From Lachnospiraceae bacterium (GTDB taxonomy: Bacteria > Bacillota > Clostridia > Lachnospirales > Lachnospiraceae), in contig JAJQEO010000033.1 of the NCBI GenBank assembly GCA_021201665.1, positions 27,337 through 91,336 on the forward strand: a DNA stretch of 64,000 nt, in the 5' to 3' direction. The notes below the pieces were generated by a model that saw only the letters and a list, made by a program, of their open reading frames with translations, did not search any database and had not been told where the DNA came from. Each line of letters begins with the position of its first letter. The first letter of the stretch is position 1. Both the position numbers and the translations under genes were made by a program. Positions 26,748 through 34,671 of this stretch are shown here, in pieces.

Positions 26748-27581
26748 ATGAAAATTTCAAAACGAGCAACCGTAACGGCGGTCGTCAATCAGAAAGGGGG
26801 GACGGCAAAAACCGTCACTTGTGAGAATCTGGGCATCGGCCTTGCCAGTGAGGGCAAAAAAGTGCTGCTGGTTGACAACGATCCGCAAGGGAGTCTGACT
26901 ATCAGCCTGGGATATCCACAGCCGGATGATTTATCGGTCACATTGTCTGACATGATGATGAAGATGGTAAACGATGAGCCGGTCAGCCCGGGGGAAGGGA
27001 TTCTCCACCATAAAGAAGGCGTTGACCTGATGCCGGCAAATATCAGTCTTGCAGGTCTGGAAGTATCATTGGTGAACGCTATGAGCCGCGAGAGCACGCT
27101 GAGCCGCTACCTGGACACGGTTCGCTATCAGTATGACCACATTCTTCTGGACTGTATGCCGAGCCTGGGAATGCTGACGATCAATGTACTTGCGGCGGCG
27201 GACAATGTTCTGATACCAGTCTGTACCCAATATTTGTCCGCCAAAGGTCTTGAGCAGCTTTTGCAGACAGTGAACAAGGTTCGCAGGCAGATCAATCCTA
27301 AACTGAAAATTGAAGGAATCCTATTGACCATGGTCGATGGAAGAACCAATTACAGCAAGGAGATTGCCAGTCTGATCCGGGAGACCTATGGAGAAAAACT
27401 GAACATCTTCGACACGGAAATACCACGCTCTGTACGGGCTGCGGAAATCAGTGCCGAGGGGAAAAGCATTTATGAACATGACCCGAAAGGAAAAGTAGCC
27501 GCCGCCTATCGGAGTCTTACAAAGGAGGTGTTAGCGAATGCCGAAAAAAGGCGCAAACATCGCATTGAGCAGCTACGATGA
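26748..27581 (+). CDS. ParA-family ATPase of the conjugative element
   Basis: A 277-aa ParA-like ATPase. The Walker A reads QKGGTAKT (residues 15-22), where chromosomal ParA has KGGVGKT; the variant is frequent in mobile-element ParA proteins. VDNDPQGSLT, DCMPSLGMLTINVL and PRSVRAAEIS are present. The start is uncertain: ATG 26748 lies just after GGAGGTG, another ATG is at 26736, and the frame is open to 26616 through Lys/His-rich sequence with AHEKAHEKA and PKSHKKM repeats. The parB-like gene overlaps its end by 44 nt. Likely maintains the element during cell division. Confidence 0.88.
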   Translation: MKISKRATVTAVVNQKGGTAKTVTCENLGIGLASEGKKVLLVDNDPQGSLTISLGYPQPDDLSVTLSDMMMKMVNDEPVSPGEGILHHKEGVDLMPANISLAGLEVSLVNAMSRESTLSRYLDTVRYQYDHILLDCMPSLGMLTINVLAAADNVLIPVCTQYLSAKGLEQLLQTVNKVRRQINPKLKIEGILLTMVDGRTNYSKEIASLIRETYGEKLNIFDTEIPRSVRAAEISAEGKSIYEHDPKGKVAAAYRSLTKEVLANAEKRRKHRIEQLR

Positions 27582-28479
27582 CATCTTCTCTACAGAAGAA
27601 AGCCGCGAAGCTGCAACACGCGAACAGATTCAGAAAATTCCCATATCAGAGCTGCATCCGTTTGAGGGGCATCCGTTCCGCGTGGTGGACGATGAAGCCA
27701 TGACACGGACGATGGAGAGCATTTCGCAGTTTGGTGTGATCTCGCCGCTTCTCGCCCGCCCTGATCCGGACGGTGGCTATGAGATTATTTCCGGGCATCG
27801 GAGACATCATGCGGCACAGCTTGTCGGGCTGGAAACTCTGCCTGTTATTGTGCGGGAGATGGATGATGATGAAGCGATTATCGCCATGGTGGATTCGAAT
27901 CTGCAAAGAGAAACGATTCTACCGAGTGAGCGGGCGTGGGCTTACAAGATGAAGCTGGATGCCATAAAACATCAGGGAGCAAGGACGGATTTAACTTCTG
28001 TGCAAGTTGCACAGAAGTTGCCTGGAAAAACATCAAGGCAGCTTTTGGGCGAGCAGGTAGGACAGAGTCCTGATCAAATTCGCAGATATATCCGTCTGAC
28101 CGAACTGATTCCCGAACTGCTTGACATGGTAGATGAAAAGAAAATTGCTCTTAATCCTGCCGTGGAGCTGTCTTATCTGAGCAAAGATGAGCAGACACAG
28201 TTTCTGGAAGCGATGGACTATGCACAGGCAACGCCGTCTCTCTCGCAGGCACAGCGGCTGAAAAAGCAGAGTCAGGAGGGCGGATGCTCCATGGATTTTA
28301 TGCGCAGCACGATGAACGAGGAGAAGAAAGGCGACCCGGACCGTGTGGTTTTTAAGGCGGAGGACCTTCGGAAGTATTTTCCGAGATCATACACGCCGCA
28401 GCAGATGGAAAAAACCATTATTCGTCTTTTGGAACAGTGGCAGCGGAAGAAACAAAAACAGCAGGATCAGATGCTTTAG
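27538..28479 (+). CDS. ParB/Spo0J-family protein of the conjugative element
   Basis: A 313-aa ParB-type protein with the CTPase box ISGHRRHHAAQLVG (about residue 83), the following DNLQRE-like DSNLQRE segment, a helix-turn-helix region (PGKTSRQLLGEQVGQSPDQIRRYIRLTEL) and a basic C-terminus. ATG 27538 follows AAGGAGG. It overlaps the ParA gene, making an operon distinct from the chromosomal parAB at 15.6-17.3 kb. A 27-nt perfect palindrome (27993-28019) lies inside the gene just before the helix-turn-helix codons and may be its own binding site. Confidence 0.88.
   Translation: MPKKGANIALSSYDDIFSTEESREAATREQIQKIPISELHPFEGHPFRVVDDEAMTRTMESISQFGVISPLLARPDPDGGYEIISGHRRHHAAQLVGLETLPVIVREMDDDEAIIAMVDSNLQRETILPSERAWAYKMKLDAIKHQGARTDLTSVQVAQKLPGKTSRQLLGEQVGQSPDQIRRYIRLTELIPELLDMVDEKKIALNPAVELSYLSKDEQTQFLEAMDYAQATPSLSQAQRLKKQSQEGGCSMDFMRSTMNEEKKGDPDRVVFKAEDLRKYFPRSYTPQQMEKTIIRLLEQWQRKKQKQQDQML
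27993..28019. repeat. Perfect 27-nt palindrome inside the element parB gene
   Basis: AACTTCTGTGCAA (27993-28005), one central G, and TTGCACAGAAGTT (28007-28019). Thirteen perfect base pairs inside a coding region are unlikely by chance; the position suggests a centromere-like ParB site or an autoregulatory site. Confidence 0.7.
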
Positions 28480-28667
28480 ACTGAGAGGAAGTGGAGAGGA
28501 TTCGGAAGGAGTCAATATTCACTGCCTTTTTTTATGCACAGGGCTGTGTAAGAAGTTTTCTGGCTGTCGCCCGCTGCGTGCCATCTTCGTCTTTTGGACG
28601 GGATATGTGCCAGATACAGCTTGTGTGAAAAAATGTTAATGAAAACAATCGAAGGAGGAAAAATCGA

Positions 28668-29129
28668 ATGGAACTCTATATTGAAGGTGATCTGAATATC
28701 AACATTATTGTATCGGATGATGATGGAATACCGGTTGTTCAGGATATCAGCGCAGACGCCTGTACAGACACGGAAGAAGAGAAGGACGAGGCGGAAATGA
28801 TTGTTATGATGCTTTGTCCCGGAGGTGCGCCGAAGGTGTTGACCTATGGGGAAGCCTGTGAAATGCTGCCGGGTTTTGCCGATTACTATGTGCCGGTTGA
28901 TTTTAAAAACAGCAAAAGTGGGTTGACCCTTTATTTTCCGGAAGAAAAAACAATCAAGCTGGGCAAGGAAGTATATCTGTTTGGCAACGCCGTGATCTGT
29001 TCTGAAGACCCGGACGGGGATTTGTGGTCGCTGTCAGGCGGGGATATTTACGAAATCTTCCAGTATGCAGAGGAGAATTCCATCACGCTCTGCGCGGATG
29101 GTCGTGATCTTCCGGCAATCCAGCTGTAA
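28668..29129 (+). CDS. Conserved-looking element protein, function unknown
   Basis: A 153-aa acidic, soluble protein (MELYIEGDLNINIIVSDDDG..) that I do not recognise. It has no membrane segment or known motif. ATG 28668 has GGAGGAAAAA upstream and a similar intergenic spacing to the next gene, so it is probably a real gene of the accessory block. The 190-nt gap before it (28480-28667) holds no gene. Confidence 0.55.
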   Translation: MELYIEGDLNINIIVSDDDGIPVVQDISADACTDTEEEKDEAEMIVMMLCPGGAPKVLTYGEACEMLPGFADYYVPVDFKNSKSGLTLYFPEEKTIKLGKEVYLFGNAVICSEDPDGDLWSLSGGDIYEIFQYAEENSITLCADGRDLPAIQL

Positions 29130-29146
29130 ACAGGAGGAACGTGCAA

Positions 29147-30199
29147 ATGATGGAATATAAAGACTTTGTACAAAAGCTTCAGGACGATCTTTCCAGAAAA
29201 ATGCCGAATATGGTATTTACGCTGAATAAACTGGAGAAGATTCAGAAGGGAACTTACGATGGAATTTCAGCCACCCCAAAAGGAAGCAGGATCGGCGTTG
29301 TCCTCAGAACAGAAAATCTATATTCAGAAATGAAAAATGATGATGAATATGGACAGATTGTTTTGAAAGCGGAAGATTTTATAAGAGAAAAGACAGGGAT
29401 TGTCAAAGAAAAGGATCTTGATGTTCTGTTCAACTATGAGACCTTCAGGGAAAATCTGACTGTAGAGCTGGTAGGACGTGAACAGAACCGGGAGATTCTG
29501 GCAGGAATCCCGCATCGTGACATGGAAGATATGGCATTAATATATCGGGTCACGACAAGCAGCCATGAAGCAGGTGACGCTTCGGTTGTGGTTACGAATG
29601 AGTTGTTGGAGGCATATGGAATCACACCGGAACAGCTGCATCAGTATGCTTTGGAAAATGCAGCCGAGAAGCAGCCGTTTATGATTGTTACGATGGAATC
29701 GATGATGAACAGACTCATGGGACTGTCGGAACAGGATTCTGGTTTACCAGCAGAACAGGAAGCAGGTGCCCCTCCCGGGTTTTATATTGCCACCACCTTA
29801 TCCGGGGTGAATGGTGCGGCAGTGATTGCTTATCCTGATTTCATGGACGAGGCGACGAAAAAGCTGCAAGGGGATTTTTTTATCCTGCCATCTTCGATTC
29901 ACGAGGTTTTGCTGCTGAAAGATGACGGAGCTTTCGGATACAGGGAACTGGAGGATATCGTGGCCGATGTGAATGCGCAAGTAGTTTCTCCGGAGGAAAA
30001 GCTTACCGATAAAGTTTACCATTATGACTGCGTAGATAGGGTGTTTGAACTCGCAGATAAGTTTGAACAGCGAAAGCAGGCACGTGAGGAACAGCCGCGA
30101 TCCGTACTGGAAGAACTGAAAAACCTCAAGGAAAAGGCAGAGCAGCACAAACCAAAGCCGCAGTCCAGACCGGCACCAGCCTATGGTGCATCGCTGTAA
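29147..30199 (+). CDS. DUF5688-like protein of the conjugative element
   Basis: A 350-aa soluble protein starting MMEYKDFVQKLQDDLSRKMP, with GISATPKGSRIGVVLRTENLY and a later segment ATTLSGVNGAAVIAYPDFMDEATKKLQGDFFILPSSIHEVLLL. The second part resembles DUF5688, common in Lachnospiraceae mobile elements; I am fairly but not fully sure. I choose ATG 29147 (9 nt after AGGAGG) over GTG 29141. Function unknown. Confidence 0.65.
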   Translation: MMEYKDFVQKLQDDLSRKMPNMVFTLNKLEKIQKGTYDGISATPKGSRIGVVLRTENLYSEMKNDDEYGQIVLKAEDFIREKTGIVKEKDLDVLFNYETFRENLTVELVGREQNREILAGIPHRDMEDMALIYRVTTSSHEAGDASVVVTNELLEAYGITPEQLHQYALENAAEKQPFMIVTMESMMNRLMGLSEQDSGLPAEQEAGAPPGFYIATTLSGVNGAAVIAYPDFMDEATKKLQGDFFILPSSIHEVLLLKDDGAFGYRELEDIVADVNAQVVSPEEKLTDKVYHYDCVDRVFELADKFEQRKQAREEQPRSVLEELKNLKEKAEQHKPKPQSRPAPAYGASL

Positions 30200-30240
30200 A
30201 TCATGAATGGGAAACCCAGGGATGGGGGAAAGGAGAAACA

Positions 30241-30651
30241 ATGAACGCTGGAAATCAAGCCAAAGCTGGAGTCGCCAGAACGGCTGCTATGGGTGCTACG
30301 AAACAGGCCGCTAAAGGAGCTAAAAAGACGGCAGCAATGGGTGCCGCGAAGCAGACTATTATGGGAGCCGGAAAACCAGTCACAATGGGTGCTGCGAAAC
30401 AGGCCGCTATGGGAGCCGAAAAACCGGCTGCAGTGAATGTTACGAAACAGGCCGCTATGGAGGTTGAAAAACCGGTTACTCTGAGTGTTCTCAGAAAAAA
30501 CGCCGCAGACGCTGGAAACCAGGATACTTTTTTCGGGGCAGAGTTTGGAGGAGAATCGGATCAGGAGAAGAGTCTCGCCAGAATGAAAGCCTATTATAAC
30601 GCTTTGTATGAAGGCGGAAGGAAAGGCGGGAAAGCTCATGAAAGAGTATGA
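30241..30651 (+). CDS. Ala/Lys-rich repeat protein of the conjugative element
   Basis: A 136-aa basic protein. Residues 10-80 consist of imperfect repeats of the type AAMGAxKQAA, encoded by about 36-nt DNA repeats, giving a histone-H1-like composition. The C-terminal 40 residues (EKSLARMKAYYNALYEGGRKGGKAHERV) look like a conserved folded or helical end. ATG 30241 follows AAAGGAG. It overlaps the next gene's frame near 30638. Function unknown; nucleic-acid binding is a guess from composition. Confidence 0.55.
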   Translation: MNAGNQAKAGVARTAAMGATKQAAKGAKKTAAMGAAKQTIMGAGKPVTMGAAKQAAMGAEKPAAVNVTKQAAMEVEKPVTLSVLRKNAADAGNQDTFFGAEFGGESDQEKSLARMKAYYNALYEGGRKGGKAHERV

Positions 30652-31270
30652 CGTCACGATCACGGAGACGCTGGAGAAAACAGTCTCCATGAAAGCTGAT
30701 TCAAAAGAAGAAGCGGAGGAAAAGGTCCGGCAGGGATATTACAACTCGGAATATGTGCTTGACGCAGACAATTTTACCGAGGTCGATTTTAAGACCGACG
30801 ATGGCCAGGAGATCTCGCAGGAGGAAAGCAGACTCGATGTATTGCTGGTAAAACCGGGAAAATTCCCAATACCCTATCAGGTCGGCTCGGAGCTGGAGGA
30901 CCTGCAGGCGGCTGTGGGAGGTGATATCGAGGAAGTGTATCTGGACGATGAGGATGCCGGAATCATCTGTAATGGACAGGGCAAGAACATCGGACTGCCG
31001 CTAAACCGCGCACTCAGGGATGCAAACGGACAGATCTATGATATTCTTTCCGGGGATTTCCTGGTGGTCGGCCTGGGAGAGGAGAATTATTGCTCCCTCA
31101 CGCCGGATCAGATGGAGAAATATGAAAAGCACTTTCACTTTCCGGAGACCTTCGTGAAGATGGGGCGGAGCATCTTGGCATTGCAGGTAAGGGAAGAAAT
31201 GCCGGAGAACTCTGCAAAAGAAAAATTAACCGATGTGAAACGGGCACAGCAGTCGCCAGTATCCCTGTGA
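30638..31270 (+). CDS. DpnD/PcfM-like domain fused to DUF3846
   Basis: A 210-aa protein. Residues 1-60 (MKEYDVTITETLEKTVSMKA..YVLDADNFTEVDF) match the DpnD/PcfM-type small domain; residues 80-195 (LLVKPGKFPIPYQVGSELEDLQAAVGG..GLPLNRALRDANGQIYDILSGDFLVVGL) match DUF3846. Both are typical of conjugative elements of gut Clostridia and their function is unknown. The start is ATG 30638, within the last codons of the preceding gene, so the two are probably coupled. Confidence 0.75.
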   Translation: MKEYDVTITETLEKTVSMKADSKEEAEEKVRQGYYNSEYVLDADNFTEVDFKTDDGQEISQEESRLDVLLVKPGKFPIPYQVGSELEDLQAAVGGDIEEVYLDDEDAGIICNGQGKNIGLPLNRALRDANGQIYDILSGDFLVVGLGEENYCSLTPDQMEKYEKHFHFPETFVKMGRSILALQVREEMPENSAKEKLTDVKRAQQSPVSL

Positions 31271-31419
31271 CATTGCTGTGCTTCATTTATCTGATCGGAA
31301 AGCTCTGAGAAGCTCCCTGTCGGATAAAAAATTTATGTACGCGTCCCTTATTTCGGATAGAATTTCCAGCAATAGGGGAGCGCATATTTTCTACCAACTT
31401 GGAAAGGAGATGATGAAGG

Positions 31420-31908
31420 ATGCAGGAGGAAGTAGAAAACAGGGCGGTCAATCTGGCAATCAGCACGACAAAGCTGACGGCACGGACGGTGATGAACGGT
31501 GTCAGATTATTTCTGAATCACCGTTCCAAGGTAAAGGTGCAAAAGACCCAGAAAGCTGCCGAAGGTCCGCACGGGAAACAGACAGTGCAGCAGTTGATCG
31601 GGCAGAATCAGGGAGTTTCCACGATTCCGATTGCCGAAACGGATCTGAAAGGATTTGAGAAGGTGGCCAAAAAGTACGGCGTGGATTTTGCCGTCCGGAA
31701 AGATTCGTCGGTCAGTCCGCCGCGGTATACCGTCTTTTTCAAAGCCCGTGATACGGATGCATTGGCATCCGCTTATAAGGAGTATTCCGCGCAGGCCATG
31801 CAGAGGGCAAAGCGTCCGAGCGTGAGGAAGCAGCTGGCGAAGCTGATTGCGTTTACCGCTTCCATTCCGAGCAAAGTGCGTCAGAAAAGTCAGGAGCATA
31901 GTTTATGA
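31420..31908 (+). CDS. PcfB family protein (DUF3801)
   Basis: A 162-aa protein similar to PcfB of enterococcal plasmid pCF10, an accessory factor of the relaxosome and coupling protein. It shows the N-terminal amphipathic part with AVNLAISTTKLTARTVMNG, the middle GKQTVQQLIGQNQGVSTIPI and the FEKVAKKYGVDFAVRKD domain. ATG 31420 follows AAAGGAG. The stop overlaps the start of the VirD4-like gene (ATGA), the usual pcfB-pcfC arrangement. Confidence 0.82.
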   Translation: MQEEVENRAVNLAISTTKLTARTVMNGVRLFLNHRSKVKVQKTQKAAEGPHGKQTVQQLIGQNQGVSTIPIAETDLKGFEKVAKKYGVDFAVRKDSSVSPPRYTVFFKARDTDALASAYKEYSAQAMQRAKRPSVRKQLAKLIAFTASIPSKVRQKSQEHSL

Positions 31909-33779
31909 GTAAGAAAACTACAAAGCTCCTGGCTGTTTTTTTGCCCTATTTTCTGATAGCCCTTGTTGCAACCAATCTGGGTGAAGCCTGGCGGCTTGCC
32001 GCTGGCGAGACGACCAGGGAAAAAATCCTCGGTCTTTTGATTTCGGTTCCCACCGCCTTTGGAAATCCGCTGCCAAGCTTTCATCCATTTGATTTGCTGG
32101 TCGGCCTGCTGTGCGGTACGGGTATGTGGCTTGCGGTTTATCTGAAAGGGAAAAATGCAAAGAAATTCCGCACCAACATGGAATACGGTTCCGCTAGGTG
32201 GGGGACGGCAAAGGATATCGAGCCGTTCATGGCTCCGAAATTCGAGGATAACATCATCCTCACAAAGACCGAGTGGCTGATGATGTCAAACCGCCCTAAA
32301 AATCCGGCGAACGCCCGGAACAAGAACGTGCTGATCGTCGGCGGCTCCGGCAGCGGCAAGACAAGGTTCTGGTTGAAGCCCAACCTATTGCAGTTTCACA
32401 GCTCATACGTGGTGACGGATCCGAAGGGCAGCATAGTCATCGAGTGCGGCACGGCCCTTCTGAAGCATGGCTACTGCTTACGGATTTTTAATACGATCAA
32501 TTTCAAAAAGAGCCAGCATTACAATCCGTTCGCCTATATCCATTCGGAAAAGGATATTTTGAAGCTTGTTACCACGCTCATCACCAACACGAAGGGCGAT
32601 GGAAAAGCCGGAGACGAGTTCTGGACGAAAGCGGAGACGCTGCTTTACTGTGCGCTGATCGGTTATATCCATTACGAAGCACCAGTCGAGGAACAGAATT
32701 TTGCTACTCTGATCGAATTTCTGAATGCGATGGAAGTGAGGGAGGATGATGAGGATTTTGAGAACCCGGTGGATCTGATGTTCAAGGAGCTGAAACGGAA
32801 AAAGCCAAACCATTTCGCGGTGCGGCAGTACGCCAAATTTAAGCTAGCTGCCGGCAAGACCTTAAAGTCTATCCTTGTCAGCTGCGGCGCGCGCCTGGCT
32901 CCGTTTGATATCGACGAGCTGCGTGAGATTACGTCTTATGACGAGCTGGCACTGGATACGGTCGGTGACAGGAAAACGGCTCTGTTTCTGATCATGTCGG
33001 ATACGGATGCCACGTTTAACTTCCTGATTTCCATGATCTATACGCAGCTTTTTAACCTGCTGTGTGAAAAAGCGGACGACGTATACGGCGGCAGGCTTCC
33101 GGTTCATGTGCGCTGCCTGATCGATGAAGCGGCGAACATCGGACAGATCCCGAATCTGGAAAAGCTGGTGGCGACTATCCGAAGCCGTGAGATTTCCGCA
33201 TGTCTGGTACTTCAGGCGAAAAGCCAGCTGAAGGCAATCTACAAGGACAACGCCGATACGATCATCGGAAACATGGACAGCCAGATTTTCCTGGGAGGTT
33301 CCGAGCCGACCACGCTGAAGGAACTGAACACGGCTCTCGGCAAGGAAACGATTGATATGTTCAATACCTCGAATACAAGAGGGAACAGCCCATCGTATGG
33401 GCAGAACTATCAAAAACTCGGTCATGACCTTGCTTCGATAGATGAGCTTGCGGTGCTGGATGGCGGGAAATGCATCCTGCAGCTGCGTGGTGTCCGTCCG
33501 TTTTTGTCGGATAAGTATGACCTGACGCAGCATCCGAATTATAAGTATACGTCTGACGCTGACCCGAAGAATGCTTTTGACATCGAAGCATTCCTGCACA
33601 GGAAAATGGAGCTGCAGCCAGACGAGATGTTTGATTCGGTCGATATGGATGCCGAAGAGGAGAAGGATGCCAGACGGAGAGGCGACGCGAAAAACGGTAA
33701 TGTCAGTAATGCTGAAAAAGCCAGTAAAGTCGGAAAAGCTGAAAAAGCTGAAAAAGCTGGAAAAAGAAAGGGGAGTTAA
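31905..33779 (+). CDS. VirD4/TcpA-like conjugative coupling ATPase (CD1115 type)
   Basis: The 624-aa type IV coupling protein links the relaxosome to the mating channel and pumps DNA. Two N-terminal membrane helices (about 7-26 and 62-80) precede the ATPase, with Walker A GGSGSGKTR (about 145-153) and Walker B RCLIDEAANIG (about 403). The C-terminal 30 residues are a Lys/Ala repeat (KAEKAEKAGK). Length and sequence fit full-length coupling proteins of CD1115-type elements. It is intact, although the downstream transfer genes it would serve are absent. Confidence 0.93.
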   Translation: MSKKTTKLLAVFLPYFLIALVATNLGEAWRLAAGETTREKILGLLISVPTAFGNPLPSFHPFDLLVGLLCGTGMWLAVYLKGKNAKKFRTNMEYGSARWGTAKDIEPFMAPKFEDNIILTKTEWLMMSNRPKNPANARNKNVLIVGGSGSGKTRFWLKPNLLQFHSSYVVTDPKGSIVIECGTALLKHGYCLRIFNTINFKKSQHYNPFAYIHSEKDILKLVTTLITNTKGDGKAGDEFWTKAETLLYCALIGYIHYEAPVEEQNFATLIEFLNAMEVREDDEDFENPVDLMFKELKRKKPNHFAVRQYAKFKLAAGKTLKSILVSCGARLAPFDIDELREITSYDELALDTVGDRKTALFLIMSDTDATFNFLISMIYTQLFNLLCEKADDVYGGRLPVHVRCLIDEAANIGQIPNLEKLVATIRSREISACLVLQAKSQLKAIYKDNADTIIGNMDSQIFLGGSEPTTLKELNTALGKETIDMFNTSNTRGNSPSYGQNYQKLGHDLASIDELAVLDGGKCILQLRGVRPFLSDKYDLTQHPNYKYTSDADPKNAFDIEAFLHRKMELQPDEMFDSVDMDAEEEKDARRRGDAKNGNVSNAEKASKVGKAEKAEKAGKRKGS

Positions 33780-33913
33780 AGCCATACAGCCGGCAAAGTA
33801 CAGGCTATAACAGGCAACCTTAGATCTGCAAAATGCAGGTCACGACGGATGGTCATTCTGCTGAACTGACAGACTGCAGGCAATAACAAATAACCCTACA
33901 GGGCGGCAGACAG

Positions 33914-33936
33914 CAGACGGTTTCGTCTGTTTTTTC
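33914..33936 (+). terminator. Intrinsic terminator after the coupling-protein gene
   Basis: CAGACG (33914-33919), GTTT loop, CGTCTG (33924-33929), then six T; an outer GCGGCAG/CTGCCGC pair encloses it. Confidence 0.7.
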
Positions 33937-33988
33937 TGCCGCTTTGGAATGATAAAAAACACGCTGAAAGCGGGAAAGGAGGTGCTTT

Positions 33989-34531
33989 ATGGCTGACTGG
34001 AATGAAAGAACGGCTCCGGCAGGACAAACAGCACCGGCATGGCAGGAGGCCGGAAGTGGAAGTGCAGGTGCTCCGCAGGGACGCACGGATGCAGATGAAG
34101 TCACAATCAAATTCGGCAAGGGGCTTGTGGGGGAACCCTTTACTTCCAGAAAAACAGGCAAGCAGCTGGTGGAAGTATCAATTCCGAACGCGGACCCATC
34201 AGATAAGAGACCATGGGCAAGGTTTGTTGTTCCTCCCGGCATGATCCATGACAACAAGTTTGGAAAGGGTGTCTGGATGAAACTGCCGAGAAACGGAACG
34301 ACAAGGGTTTCCAGGCCGGTCCTGCAGGGGCAGGATGAGAACGGCAGGAACATCTGGAAAAGGGAGATCCGCGATGTTCCCAATACGGACCTGAAAGAAA
34401 TGGTGGAGTTCTACCGCGACAAATCGCGAGGCTCCGTGCTTTCTGATCTTGAAGGAAAACGGGCGGCTGCGGCGGAGGCTCCGAGGAAAGCTCCCAGGCA
34501 GGCAACACGACCAAAAGATCCTGCCAGGTGA
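33989..34531 (+). CDS. Conserved conjugative-element protein, possibly nucleic-acid binding
   Basis: A 180-aa soluble protein (MADWNERTAPAGQTAPAW.. then a beta-rich core VTIKFGKGLVGEPFTSRKTGKQLVEVSIPNA). Residues 1-30 and 155-180 are Ala/Pro/Arg-rich tails. I recognise it only as a companion of coupling proteins in this element class; an OB-like or single-strand-binding role is a guess. ATG 33989 follows GGAGGTG with good spacing. Confidence 0.6.
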   Translation: MADWNERTAPAGQTAPAWQEAGSGSAGAPQGRTDADEVTIKFGKGLVGEPFTSRKTGKQLVEVSIPNADPSDKRPWARFVVPPGMIHDNKFGKGVWMKLPRNGTTRVSRPVLQGQDENGRNIWKREIRDVPNTDLKEMVEFYRDKSRGSVLSDLEGKRAAAAEAPRKAPRQATRPKDPAR

Positions 34532-34671
34532 AGCGGCAGGAGAAAGATGCTTTTGGCAAAGACAGAGAATATTCATTTCGAAGAAAATGACATGAATGGG
34601 CGGCTGTGGTAAAAGGCCGCCTGTTCTTTCTCTGCCGCACAATTACGAATGAGATGAAAGAGAGGACTTTT

